Notes: generated by a model not told the origin, from the letters alone. Positions 12,039-22,567 are shown, numbered from the stretch's first letter. The stretch is DNA of 64,000 nucleotides from Mesocentrotus franciscanus (GCA_037976565.1 CP137683.1:13349699-13413698), one strand, 5' to 3'. A program made the numbers and translations.

Positions 12039-12115
12039 TCTGCGCTTTATGTCTCGAGGGAGTATGTTCTTACTACCGTTTCTCAATGTTGCACTGTACG
12101 CCAAATCATGATTGC
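10970..12115. repeat. GA-bearing minisatellite, ~9-10 degenerate units
   Basis: The unit is a ~70-105-bp core plus a (GA)n block. Core words are GTCTGGGCTTTATGTCTCGA, GGGGTATGTTCTTACTGATT, CTCAATGTTGC and CATGATTAGACAATTCCAGA. Cores begin at about 11008, 11109, 11232, 11326, 11634, 11728, 11830, 11926 and 12036. The GA block within a unit ranges from about 8 bp to ~270 bp (11361-11636). The dinucleotide run is therefore part of the repeated unit and has expanded independently in each copy. Confidence 0.9.
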
Positions 12116-12343
12116 AATTAGAAAAACCATCAGTTTATATAGTTAACTAAGAGCTAAGAAGGGCATCAATAACTTCATACGTCCCATGTCCCAACATTCC
12201 AAAGTGGTGATTATGTCTCTCTTTTATTCTACCATTCTCATGAATAGATACATCCATTCAAAGGAAGATCCGGCCATCTGTAAAGGCTTTTGGCTCATTT
12301 ATAGTGCTTTTGATCTTATTTCCCATCTTTCTTTCCATCAAAC
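12116..12343. other. unique DNA
   Basis: No gene or repeat recognised. Confidence 0.35.
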
Positions 12344-12400
12344 CGCTTTTTGCTTTTTGCTTTTGCTTTTGCTTTTGCTTTTTGCTTTTGCTTTTTGCTT
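12344..12400. repeat. (GCTTTT/GCTTTTT)n array
   Basis: Nine or so consecutive GCTTTT or GCTTTTT units form a short variable-number tandem repeat. Confidence 0.9.
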
Positions 12401-12469
12401 CATATCATCTGAAGATGTGAACTTATTACTTTCAATCCATTTGATATTACGAAAAACTTTTGGAGGTTT

Positions 12470-12726
12470 TTCTTAACCTTTTCCCCTGTCTCTATTTCTT
12501 TCTCTTTCTTCCTATCTCTGTCTGCCTATCTTTCTCTCAGTCTTTCTCTTTCCATTTCTCAATGTCTCTCTCCTTCTGGCTTTTTTGTCTCTTCAGTTTT
12601 GCTATCTCAATCTTTCTTATTTAGTTTTTGTCTATCATTGTCAGTCTGTCTGTGCTAATCCCTTTCCACTCTTATCAGACTGCCTGACTGCTTGCCCCCC
12701 CCCCCTCTCTCTCTCTCTCTCTCTGG
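12470..12726. repeat. polypyrimidine tract ending in poly-C and (CT)n
   Basis: CTTTCTCT-rich sequence ends with a ~10-bp C run near 12696 and (CT)n to 12724. Confidence 0.85.
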
Positions 12727-12930
12727 AAGTAAAATAACAGCCATGACTTGGCCAATGAACAATGTCTTTGACACTTTGCTTTAGAGACGAACAACACAGA
12801 GCTTCAACGATTCTCTTTGATGCAAGAAATGTCGGAAGTTTGGCTTCCTTTGCAAAGAGACAGCTCTGAAATAATGATGAGGAAAATGTCAAAGGGCTCC
12901 CTAGAATTATGAAATTAATAGGTTTGATAA
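12727..12930. promoter_or_regulatory. candidate regulatory block with TCF-like and Sox-like cores
   Basis: This ~200-bp complex block lies between a (CT)n run on the left and a (GA)n run on the right. It contains AACAATG (12758-12764, Sox-type core), CTTTGA (12766), CTTTGAT (12815-12821, the reverse of ATCAAAG), CCTTTG (12847) and TCAAAGG (12889-12895), which fit TCF/LEF cores. The cores are seen directly. Enhancer function is inferred, and short cores also occur by chance. Confidence 0.35.
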
Positions 12931-13300
12931 ACAAAAAGGAAAGATACAGAGAGAGAGAGAGAGAGAGAGGGGGTAGAAGGAGAAACTGGAGAGAGGAGTA
13001 AAGGAGAGTGTGGAAAAGAGTAAAGCAAAGAGACACGAGTGGGTGAAACAGGGAAAGAACGGGATACAAATTTGGGGTCAGGGAAGAAGATAGAAAGAAT
13101 ACAATCAAATATTAGAGTTACTGCAAAAGGAAATGATGAACTAAGAATAGGAAAGGATTCATTTTGAAGAAAAGCGAAAGAGGAGGAGGAATAAAGACTT
13201 CTGGACACAGAGTGAAAGCAGAAGTGAAGCAAAGAAAGTTGAAGGGTTTTATGAGAAAATGGAGACTTAAAAAAAGAGTGAATTGAAGAAGAATTGAAGT
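12931..13300. repeat. purine-rich tract with (GA)n
   Basis: A pure (GA)n run at about 12949-12970 is followed by GGAGAAA/GAAAGAG-rich sequence. The minus-strand open frames of 66-155 codons here are Ser/Phe/Leu-rich composition artefacts. Confidence 0.75.
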
Positions 13301-13518
13301 TCTATTCAAAAAGAACATTTGGTCAGTCAGTGAGATAGAGATATAAATCTGATGTAAAGGAAGAAAGACAAACCTACTTAAAATATAAAGAAAACGTTGA
13401 ATGCAAGATTGTGATTAAAAATGGGATCCTTCACACAAATAAAAGCACATCGACAGTGCATTAAGACATGCAAGATAATCACATAGTGAAAGGGAAGATC
13501 GACACACAGGACAAAATA

Positions 13519-13674
13519 CAATCAAGCCTGTCTATAGAGACCGCCCAAGGGAAACACAAAAAGTGGTCTTTGTAGACAGGTTCCTTTAGTATATGTTTCA
13601 ATGAGAAACCATTTTCAAGGGAAACAAAAAATGTGGTCTTTGTAGACAGGTGGTCACTAAAGCAAGTTTGGCTG
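13519..13674. mobile_element. mariner-like MITE, copy 1 (diverged)
   Basis: TA dinucleotides flank CAATCAAGCCTGTCTATAGA on the left and AGCAAGTTTGGCTG on the right. The inside holds two GTGGTCTTTGTAGACAGG units and AAGGGAAACA. It is the same family as the elements at 32665 and 32832, whose TACAGTCAAACCTGTC ends are better preserved. Confidence 0.75.
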
Positions 13675-13859
13675 TATCATTGAAGGACACACCATGAAAC
13701 GAAAGGCATATTGGAAAGAACTTTCAAGTAGTTATGCACCTTGCATCGTTCTTTTTACGGACAAATCGTATGGAACATCGTCTAGATTTCCTAATCTGAA
13801 CAGGGCGGATAGAAAGGTAAACGTACCGGGGCAAAAGGACCAGATTTCCTGAGGAAATA

Positions 13860-14520
13860 ATGGGACGGAAGAGCTTTGAAAGAATAAAGGATGCATGAGA
13901 AATACAGTGTCATGTCAGCTGTGGGATGAATACAGACATGGTCTTAAAGGGGGAATTCAGCCCCTAAAGTACTTTAAACCCACAATATAATATCATATGC
14001 ATCATTTAATGTAGGTTAAAAGGTGAAGTAGGAAGAGTTTTGAAAGAATTAAGGATGCATGAGATTGAGAAACAATGTCATGTTGGCTGGTAAGGTTGCA
14101 GACATGACCTTAAAGCCTCTCTGCGCTAGTTTGACCAGGAGGGATTAGACCTATCAGCGTGATCACTGACAGGTGTTTATCTCATCAACTTAGAAAAAGA
14201 GGATCATGGGGGACCAAAGGGCACCGCTTAGGCATTGTTTAATATATAGAGGGAGCAAGTAGCTACAAGTAGTACAGTGGGGCTTTAAAGGGAAAACTAA
14301 ACCTCTAAAGTACTGTAAACTCACACAAAATATCAAATGTAGTCTTAAATTTAGGCTAAAGGCTAAAGAAGGCAGAGTTTTGATAAACTTAAGGATGCGT
14401 GAAAAACATTGTCTTGTCAGCTATGAGCTAGGGTTGCTGAAATAGCCTTGTAGGAGAAAATCAACCCCAAAAGTACTTTAAACCCAATGAACTTTGAGAA
14501 TGCATTCCAAAATGTAGGTA
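13860..14520 (+). repeat. three-unit tandem repeat interrupted by a MITE
   Basis: The unit is ~165-190 bp. It carries GAGTTTTGAAAGAATTAAGG, ATGCATGAGA, TGTCATGTCAGCTG, GACATGGTCTTAAAGGG, and CTAAAGTACTTTAAACCCA. Copies run from about 13868, 14035 and 14366. The middle copy is split by a family D element at 14114-14284, inserted at the TTAA that is intact in copy 1 (13944-13947). Confidence 0.85.
14114..14284 (+). mobile_element. TTAA-flanked MITE, family D copy 1
   Basis: This 171-bp element begins AGCCTCTCTGCGCTAG and ends TAGTACAGTGGGGCT, with TTAA at 14110-14113 and 14285-14288. It shares AGGATCATGGGGGACCAA and AGGGAGCAAGTAGCTACAAG with the copy at 49442-49618. The neighbouring uninterrupted tandem unit shows the empty target, so the insertion boundaries are firm. 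Confidence 0.92.
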
Positions 14521-15475
14521 CCGGTTAAAAGGTTTAAAGGTTAATGGCACAACAAATTCTCTATCTGCCCTAACAAAAAAAAATCCCTTAACATGTACAC
14601 ATATATTGAAGAATAGTTTAAAAGCTGAATTTGAAATAATGACTTCTAAATTATGAGAATTCAAAAGAAATGCTGAATGGTTGATTTTACATCGATTCAA
14701 AAGATATCAATTTTTGTGATATATCTCCATTGTGATCTCCATTGCGAATAACGAATTGTCAAAATTTTACTTGAGCTTCAATTTGATATCTTATTCCTTA
14801 GTTTGTGAGACTTAAAAATTGGTCACGTCAATGCAGTAAAAGATTTATCTTGGAATTTAAAAAATCCTTTGATCTTATTGTGTTTTTAGTTTAACACATG
14901 AACTTTATACATGTATAAGGTAAAAGGAAGTATTTTTTCTCCAGACAGTTCCATGGCAAAGAAAATAACATGTTTCATGCTAAACACTTTAAAACAAAGA
15001 ATCAAAAGTAATCATTCGACTCTTGACGGTGCATTCTTTATAAACCTAAGTGGGCAAATAGTGGTTTAAAACAAATTTGACTCTTGAAATTAATATCAAA
15101 TAACCATTTAAGTTTGCAAAATAGGGGTATAAAAGAAATGTAAATTATTTGACTAACAAATTGTTTAATATGAGATTGGGGAAATACCATCACAGCTCCT
15201 TGTAGTGAATTGCAACTGCTGATAAATGATGACATGTCTAAACATGGTGACATTAAATAAACCCTTCATTGAGGTATAAAACTTTCCAATGTCATCTCTT
15301 TACATTTCCAACTCAGTTGGCAAGTATGAGAGACAAACAAACGGAAATTGATACCCCAAAGTCAAGTCTACATTAGGTTGAATTTCCTTTTTCACTTGAC
15401 TATATACAACGACTGAGCAAAGCTGTTTACTCTTTGGACAGGGTTTCACCTCTGTCGTGATTAAGTTTGATAATT
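14521..15475. other. AT-rich unique DNA, no gene seen
   Basis: Minus-strand open frames of 71-79 codons occur without recognisable domains. No repeat family was identified. Confidence 0.4.
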
Positions 15476-15655
15476 TGGTTTCCATCTCCCATCATTCTTT
15501 CTCCATCTCGTTGAGAAGGAGAGCCCATAAGATGGATCTTTGCTGAGGCACGCACCGCGATCGTCTCCAATTTCCACCTGAATACGCGGGTGATAAATGC
15601 TAAAAACCACTGAATTAGACAACCATCCCGTTCTACCTCTTAATGCACCTTGCTC
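15476..15655. promoter_or_regulatory. higher-complexity block beside a CT tract
   Basis: CpG-containing words (GCACCGCGATCGTCTCC, ATACGCGGGTG) are confined to this ~180-bp block, which abuts the polypyrimidine tract. It is a candidate regulatory block by composition and position only. Confidence 0.2.
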
Positions 15656-15990
15656 GCTTTCATTCTCTCTTTTCATCTGTTCTCATTTCTCTTCTCCTCT
15701 CCCATTCTCTCATCCCTCATCACTCTCTCGACCATTTCTGTAAAATAGCAAAACAATTTACTTCCTTTACCATAGAGCACAACCAGCTCCTTTCTCCTCT
15801 TAATTCACCAGACTCTCTCTCTCTCTCTCTGTCTCTCTCTCTTCTCTCTTTTCATCTTTCCCCATTTCCCTTGTCCTTTCCAATCTCCTAGCTCTCTCCT
15901 ATTCTCCCTATCATTAAAAAACAGCAACAATAACAACAAACAAATTCTCCTCGTAGGATAGCCTCACTCTCTCTCTCTCTCTCTCTTTCC
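15656..15990. repeat. polypyrimidine tracts with (CT)n
   Basis: CT runs lie at about 15812-15845 and 15966-15988, separated by CTCC/CTTT-rich sequence and an AACAACAA patch. Confidence 0.85.
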
Positions 15991-16099
15991 TTCAGTTGGT
16001 AGTTGTCAAGCTAATTATTATTATTGTTTTTTTTTTAATATAGTACCTTGGTCCTAATCCCCTTTCTCTCTTTCTCACTTTCTCTCCCTCTTTGTTCAT

Positions 16100-16355
16100 C
16101 TTCATCCCTGTTTAATTTACAGATGCCACGCTCTGTTCACATCTGTTCTGCCAAGCGACACAAAAGAGAATCACTCGAGAGCGGCTCCGCTATTTTTGTC
16201 CCCATCAAATATATTTGCCTCATTAATTTGACTCCAAGTTTACACTTTGAAGCTCATTCGTTTCTCACTGCTATGGTATTAGTTGAGCTGGGGTCAGCTT
16301 TTTTTGGTCTCCAATTGGACACGAGACAACATTTATGTCCCAATGAATTCCATCG
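16100..16355. other. unique block, possible regulatory or exon-like DNA
   Basis: The block follows a pyrimidine tract ending TTTAATTTACAG, which could serve as a 3' splice acceptor. A plus-strand frame stays open to 16359. The encoded residues show no recognisable domain, and no 5' donor is convincing, so it is not called as an exon. Confidence 0.2.
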
Positions 16356-16359
16356 TTAA

Positions 16360-16751
16360 AGATGAAGTTGAGTATCTGGCCATTGGATTACACTGTAAAT
16401 GAATTACATGTATCTGGAAGCAATTGGGAGAGTTGGATTATGTAGTACAAAAGAATTTGGATATACTATGATGCTTTGGAATCATCAAGATGAGAAGAGA
16501 AATCGGCTCAACCTTGCTGACAGTCACATGTCCGCTCACATAAACGGGTGTATGGGACTTCACATACATATGGCATGAAAATTTGGTCCAAACTTTTCAG
16601 CTTTTTCTTGTCATATTTCAAATTTGAGGGCATTTAAAGTACAATCCTTTCCCAGGGGACATTTTTACTTTGATGTTATTCCAAACTGACATCAAAAGAA
16701 CAAGTAAGCTTGCAAATCATTGTTCACTTTTACCAAAACTCAACCTTCTCT
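16360..16751 (-). mobile_element. TTAA-flanked MITE, family A2 copy 1
   Basis: This ~392-bp element lies between TTAA at 16356-16359 and 16752-16755. Left end is AGATGAAGTTGAGTATC. Right end is AACTCAACCTTCTCT, the reverse of the left end of the copy at 40873. The shared middle includes TGGGACT(T/A)CACA and ATCATCAAGATGAGAA-like words. No coding capacity. Confidence 0.8.
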
Positions 16752-16755
16752 TTAA

Positions 16756-17421
16756 TCCTAAGCTCTCTACACATCAACACTTTCAGAGTGAAATGGCCGA
16801 TTATTCCCAGAGTGTCGGTGAACGTCATGCATTCCCTAAATAGGAATTTTCTCCGAATATTAATTTTGACTCAGACCACATTGTTGTCCGTCATTTAAAA
16901 TAAACATATAAGGACAAAAATAGTGGGATTGCTTTGTTATACGTTAAATGAAGGTAGAATAACTAAACCCTTTTGATTTCCCCTGAAATGCCTGCACTCT
17001 TCTTCCAAGCCAAAATTTCTGCTATCGAGTCCATTTTGGGTAGTCAACATGGGTAGTATGAAATGACTTAATACAGTATAACATAGCACACTTCAGAACC
17101 GGTTTCAAAATTTGGATGAAATACACAATAATGCAGGCCGGTCTAAGACAGGGCACTTCAGAAGAACCACATATTGGGTCCAGCAATTGAAGGGTAGTAG
17201 TTGCAACCCCCTTTTCTATTCTTTGTTTTAAATGATCAAAACTATGAAATTGAAAAAAGTATGTTCAAAATTGAGAAGGGTAATCTCGACCCTTATCTTG
17301 CCACCATGTTACACAACCATTTCTTCAATATAATATTCATTAATGCAAATACTGTTCAATGGTATTAAAAAGTAACATAATTAACGACCTAATTTTGAAT
17401 TTCAAGAATAATTAATAAATG
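16756..17421. other. unique AT-rich DNA
   Basis: No gene seen and no recognised repeat family. Confidence 0.4.
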
Positions 17422-17489
17422 GTCTGTTGAGAGCCAGAAGGGTGTTAACTCTGTGTTAAAGTTAACTCCCTTTTTGGCTCCACACAGAC
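17422..17489. repeat. complete hairpin palindrome, copy 1
   Basis: The left arm is GTCTGTTGAGAGCCAGAAGG plus GTGTTAACTC. After a ~6-bp centre, the right arm is AGTTAACTCCC then TTTTTGGCTCCACACAGAC. The two arms pair with few mismatches. This is the most compact example of the dispersed palindrome family. Confidence 0.85.
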
Positions 17490-17794
17490 AAAATTTTCAT
17501 TGCCAAACAAAAATATTCACAACTAGGTCGGTTGGACTTGCCTATGGCAGTGACAAGGGACTGTATCAAATATCCATTCAGCCCCGTTTTAATGAACTAC
17601 GCCATTTGGGTAGACGATAACAAGCTTCTTTGGATCAGCTCCAGAATTAAGTCACCTACTAGATTTCAAATTAAGATGATCCACAAGTACTGCTACTACA
17701 GTATGAATGACTTCATGAGGGGATATTCATAAGGTGTTTGATTCACATTGCCATGCAAATGAATACAGGACAAGGATGTATGAAAGGAATATAA
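17490..17794. other. unique DNA
   Basis: No gene or recognised repeat. Confidence 0.35.
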
Positions 17795-18730
17795 TCTGGG
17801 GCTTAAGATCCGTGTCATATGCATGTATCTTCAAGATAAAATTTGTCTTCATAATCGCTAGATACCTTACATCCTTGCTTTCCATATCTTAAGTACAATC
17901 TACTGAGAACTAGAAGGACGCAAGTCTATGCAGGACTCGACACTAAAGGCCCCCTGTAAAAACAAAAAAGGTTAGTTTAAAGCTGAGCAGCTCTATGTCA
18001 AGTTGCATGAGTTAATGCCCTTTCTGCGCTTAGTTAGCAGACAATACTTAAGTTATGAGGAGGAGGAGGAATCGACACAAAAGGCCCCTGTAAAAATAAA
18101 AAGGTTAGTTTAAAGCTGAGCAGCTCTATGTCAAATTGCATGAGTTAGAGCCCTTTTTGCGCTTAATTAGCAGACAACACCTAAGTTATGGGGAGGAGGA
18201 GGATGTAACGCATCTAGCGACTGTAAAGTCTAATTGTCATCGTGATCCAGATAAATACAAAGTTTTAACAAGGGGGTCATGCATATGGACCTAAAACAGA
18301 TTTCAATCCGGCTGGCTCCCTTTGGATGGAGCCAGCCAGCTCTATCTAAAGTACAATAGTTAACTTAAGTTAAGTATAAGTATAAGTATAATAGTTACTG
18401 CCTATCTGGCTCTCAGCAGATTATACTTAAGATATGGACAGCAAGGATGTAAGGTATCTAGCGATTATGAAGTCAAATTGTCATCGTGATCCAGAGGAAC
18501 ATACATTATTCAAAAGCTTTAACAGGGGGGCCCAAACATACAGACACTTTAAAAAAAATTAATCTGGTTGGCTCCATCCAAACCTGCTCTATGTAAAGGT
18601 GTATGATTTTACACCCATCTTACTCTCAGCAGACTAAACCAGAGATATGGAGAGCAAGGACGTATGTAATATATCTAGCGATTACAAAGTCAGATTCTCA
18701 TTGCGATCCAGAGGAAGATACATATTCAAC
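17795..18730. repeat. complex direct and inverted repeat cluster with hairpin half-motifs
   Basis: A ~127-bp unit (GACACTAAAGGCCCCTGTAA, AGCTGAGCAGCTCTATGTCA, TTAGCAGACAA) occurs twice in tandem, from about 17938 and 18073. A larger ~205-bp unit then recurs: CTCTCAGCAGA, TTAAGATATGGA, AGCAAGGATGTAAGGTATCT, AGCGATTATGAAGTC, GTGATCCAGA, AAGCTTTAACAGGGGG. Its copies start at about 18170, 18400 and 18620. The same unit is present in reverse at 17810-17925 (CCTTACATCCTTGCTTTCCA). The hairpin half-motif is embedded in each unit. Confidence 0.8.
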
Positions 18731-19070
18731 GGAATGACAGAAGTCAACAAAATATTATCTGTCTCTTGACATTTGAAGTAAGGTAGAAGAGGTTTCGACT
18801 CACAAAGCAGGTTTCCAGAGATGAATTTTAATGAAGTAGAATAATTGAATTGCATCCTCCATCTCGACTTCATTTTGGAAGTAAGGTTGAGAAAGGAAAG
18901 TTTTATAAGAGGGATTCATGCGAACCTTGTGGATTTAAACGTAGGTGTAGTGAATAGTTACAAGGAAAGTTGAACGCCATACACTGTATACTTCAATACC
19001 TAACCCTTCATGATATTCCTAATAGTGAAACAGAGAAGATGAAAATGTATATTTTGAATCATCTGGGACA
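18731..19070. other. unique DNA
   Basis: No gene seen. It leads into the GA tract. Confidence 0.35.
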
Positions 19071-19159
19071 TAGAAAAAGAAAGAGAGAGAGAGGGAGAGA
19101 GAGCGAGAGAGAGAGAGAGAGAGAGAGAAAGAGATAGAGAAAGAGAGAAAGAGAGAGAG

Positions 19160-19197
<38 letters not shown>

Positions 19198-19345
19198 GGC
19201 TGAAAACAAAAACTGAGAAATAAATAAACTAGAAAAAGAGAGATGGATAGATTGAGAAAGGAGGGGGAAATGTAGGCAAAGTAGAGAAAGAGAAAGAGAG
19301 AGAGAGAGAGAGCAAGCAACAGTGAGAGAGATATATAAAGAGAGC
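19071..19345. repeat. purine-rich (GA)n tract
   Basis: GA runs broken by GAAAGA and GATAGA interruptions extend over ~275 bp. The minus-strand frames here are Ser/Leu repeats and are not genes. Confidence 0.9.
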
Positions 19346-19403
19346 GCATGATTTTTTTTTATTTAAATGGATGAGAGCAATTGTGGACATGGAGAGAGAT
19401 TAA

Positions 19404-19791
19404 AGATAAAGACCAGTTCTGGTCATGCGATTGCATTGTAAAAGAAACGGTGTGGAATCGAACAGAAAAGGTTGATCATCTAGCATATAAGTATTGGTGT
19501 GTGCTGCAAGGTTCTGGAATCATCAAAATGATAAGAAATTTGGCCCAGTCTTGGTAAAGTTACAAGCACTGTGCACAGAAAGATGTATATGGGACTACGT
19601 GACCACGTGCATGATATCTATGTGGTCCCAATAGGTATAATAATTTACCAAATATATCAATTAGTAGGCAATTTCCCGGCAAAATTTGTATCATCATGTA
19701 TTAGTCAAAACATATTCTTTCACATGATTGGTAATAAAAGCTTCCATTTCATTTTTTGAGAGAGGGGCGTTTCCAAAACTGGTTTTTACCT
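19404..19791 (+). mobile_element. TTAA-flanked MITE, family A copy 1
   Basis: This 388-bp element begins AGATAAAGACCAGTTCTGG and ends CCAAAACTGGTTTTTACCT, with TTAA at 19400-19403 and 19792-19795. The interior is shared with the copies at 24133, 39307, 60897 and 61879. Shared words include AAGGTTCTGGAATCATCAAA, TTTACCAAATATATCAATTA and TTCACATGATTGGTAAT. A ~62-codon frame recurs in several copies but only because they are homologous; no transposase motif is present. Confidence 0.93.
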
Positions 19792-19799
19792 TTAAGAAA

Positions 19800-19900
19800 A
19801 CATTAACAAACATAACATAGAGAGGAAGTGAAAGAGGAAAAGAGGGAGTAAGAGAGAGATGAGAAGAGAGAGAGAGAGAGAGAGAGAGAAAAAAAAACCA
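19800..19900. repeat. purine-rich (GA)n tract
   Basis: GAGGAAGTGAAAGAGG leads into a pure (GA)n run at about 19865-19888 and then an A run. Confidence 0.85.
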
Positions 19901-20400
19901 ACTACATTTTCCACATGTGATAAGTGATTAAGGGCAATGTTTCATGAATTCCAATCACACACATGGCCCTATGCTGTCTGCTAATATCACTTTTCATATC
20001 AATATTTCAATGGGCTTGAGCGAGACATGTTAATTGATATTGGAGTAGCTGGGATCGAAAAATAAATGCTGGGGCCTTTAGACAAATTGGCGAGCCAGAT
20101 ATCGCTTGAAGACCTTGCAACTTCACTCTTCTGGATAGATAACCATATCGACTCGTCCGGACAGAACGTCATTTCTTCTTTTAACGATGTCTGATTTTCC
20201 AGTTGTCATTGTCTCCATCTATCCTTTTTTTTCTTGTTTTCGGAATGTTTTTTCAGGCTTTGAGGATTTGGGTTTCTAGGTTTCAGCAGTCAGGAGATGA
20301 AATTGAGCCATGTGTGAGAAAAAGTTAACACAGAGTTGATTTGGGACTATCCGCATCACCCAAGAGTAATTCAAAATGGTTCTCTAACACTATCATTTAT
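19901..20400. other. unique DNA, no gene seen
   Basis: Mixed composition with no repeat family and no convincing exon. Confidence 0.35.
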
Positions 20401-20515
20401 CTCCACCACCCTTACCCTTATCTCTCTCTCTCTCTCTCTCTCTAACTCTCTTTCTGTCTGTCTCTCTCTCTCTCTCTCTTGTTTTTTTTCTCTCTTTATG
20501 GATTACGTGTTGCCA
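20401..20515. repeat. (CT)n tract
   Basis: CT runs at about 20419-20443 and 20461-20480 are separated by CTGTCTG. Confidence 0.9.
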
Positions 20516-20985
20516 GTTCTATGACACTTTCTCCAGCAACAACTGCTCCACAGTCACTTTCCCCTCACCAATCGATTTCCTAACTGCAAGCCTGGACCCC
20601 AAACTATACCTAGCCTAACCTAAAACCACTTGGCAATGCTAACCCTAACCCTATACTTTTGATGGGATGAAGTCCGGGCAAGAGTTGCCAGAGCAAATCT
20701 CAAAGAACCCTCTATCAAGATCTTATAGTGCCACTTGGTACACCGTCTCTTCTTTTGGGCAAAGGTTGTTTCTCATTATCTTATACCTTCAATATTGTTT
20801 TCTTTTTTAATGTTTAATCATTCTTCCTCAATGTGCCCCCTCTCTGTCTGTATATGTCTGTCTTTCTGTCTATCCTTATTCATCAAGTCCCTAGGATTAG
20901 ACTTCTAAAGTTACAGGTCCAATGGTTGGGTTTTTACAAGCATGTACTTGCTTGCATAGTTGCCAGAGGAAAGAAACTTAAAAAA
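20516..20985. other. unique DNA
   Basis: No gene seen. Two CCCTAA-like words near 20640 are not a telomeric array. Confidence 0.35.
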
Positions 20986-21170
20986 AAAATCTCTCTCTCT
21001 CTTCTTCTCCCCCTTTTCCTCTTCCTTAATATTCTCCTTCTTCTTCTTTGCTCACTCTCTCTTGTTTTTGCCTCTTTCTCTTTCTCTCTCTCTCTTTCTC
21101 TCTCTTTTCCCCCTCTCTCTCTCTCTCTCTGTAATTTCACACATTGTCACTTACCCTTTTCACTCCCTCT
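20986..21170. repeat. polypyrimidine tract with (CT)n
   Basis: CT/CTT-rich DNA has its densest (CT)n at about 21080-21130. Confidence 0.85.
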
Positions 21171-22075
21171 ATAACATATTCATCGCACCATCATCATCTT
21201 TTATTCTCCACCAAATAGCTACTTCAACCCCCAAAAAGACATCCTGCGGGTGCAGATTAGGGTCTTCAAATATCTTATGACCCACAAATCAATACCTGAC
21301 CAGAATGATTTTAAATAGTTAGGACTCATTCACACCAGAGGAAACTTTATTAACAGAAATAAAAGAAAGCATAGTTAATGACTGTGTAGCAAAAGAAGAA
21401 TGCACATGGGATACATTTTTCTGCTGTAAGCCAGAACGCATTAACTTTGATGTAAAAATTAAAAAGTTTAAAAACGATAAAGAGTCAACACCCTTCGAGC
21501 TCCGTTCGGACAAAAAATGCTATTCTTAAAAAAAATATAGAAATAATAATATAAAATGGAGTGCACAGTTCTCACGTTGTACAGCATTTGTATTTGCACA
21601 TGTCAATCTTCAACCAAATCTTCAACCAAATCTTTATCCAATCCTACCACTGAATGGTGCCTAAAACTCTGTTAATTGTTTCAAAATATGATCATTTAGT
21701 TGCAAAACTTGTACCATGTACTACTACTTTTGAATGAAACTTTCACACAAGTAATATTTTTGTTTGTATGCAAGAGGGTATACTACAAGCTCATATCGTT
21801 CTTCCCTACAAAGTGGAGAAATGGGAAGAAATTAACAAGTGTTGAATTAGTTATAACTGCTACGAGTTGTAATGAACAGCTTATTTCTACCAAATCAAGA
21901 TTATGCATTATTAATTTCAGACTTTTACATCTCTAATGGCTTTTGATCTTCTTGCTTTAAATTCTCTTGGATCCTGTCAAAACAAAGACATGCAATTTTT
22001 AACATGATAGTATACAAAGGTTTTGTTCAATTTCCATGTGCATGGTAAAACACAGCTAAGGCATTGCTATTTTAG
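21171..22075. other. unique AT-rich DNA
   Basis: A short duplication of CTTCAACCAAATC lies near 21610. Nothing else is recognised. Confidence 0.4.
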
Positions 22076-22405
22076 TCTCAGTTGATCGGGAAAGCTACCC
22101 CAGCCCGATAGATTAATTTCATGGAAAAATAATCCGAAATAGATGCAGAGTCGAGAGAAATTAAGACAAAAAAGAAGAAAATAGAGACGACAGAGATCGG
22201 AGGTGCTATGATCTTTAGCCATCTTCCGACGAAAAACTCGTTGTGGCGTATCGGATGCGACTTTGATGAACACCCTTCATCTATGGAACCCCTTTCGTTA
22301 TTCTCCCTCGGCATTAAAATTGCATCTTTCTGCATCCTGGGAGTTTCTCCAATGACGCACTATGTCATGGTGTGAAACTAATTAATATGCAAATGGGGAG
22401 GTAGC
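22076..22405. promoter_or_regulatory. higher-complexity block beside CT tract
   Basis: This ~330-bp block contains CG words (GATCGGGAAAGC, CTTCCGACGAAAAACTCG, GGCGTATCGGATGCG) and ATTAAT sites and abuts the following CT tract. Two overlapping minus-strand frames (68 and 85 codons) cross it without a recognisable domain. Regulatory DNA or a short exon are both possible. Confidence 0.2.
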
Positions 22406-22411
22406 TATCTT

Positions 22412-22567
22412 TTTCTTGTTCTCTTTCTCTACTCCCTCTCTCTCTCCTTCTCCCTCTCCCTCTCCCCCAATCTTCTCTCTCTCTCTCTCTCTCATATCTT
22501 TTGTCTCCCTCCCATCACTCATATCTCTATCACAACACATCTCTCCATCTTTCTCTGTCTGTGTCTA

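Noticed and set aside
16100..16355. exon after TTTAATTTACAG
   Set aside because: The acceptor-like site is plausible, but there is no convincing donor, no known domain, and such pyrimidine-AG sites abound in this CT-rich DNA.
19571..19759. 62-codon frame recurring near 24165, 39274 and 61076
   Set aside because: It recurs only because family A elements are homologous. It is short, interrupted in other copies and lacks transposase motifs.
20611..20655. telomere-like CCCTAA repeats
   Set aside because: Only two adjacent units plus scattered CCTAAC words. Too short for an interstitial telomere array.
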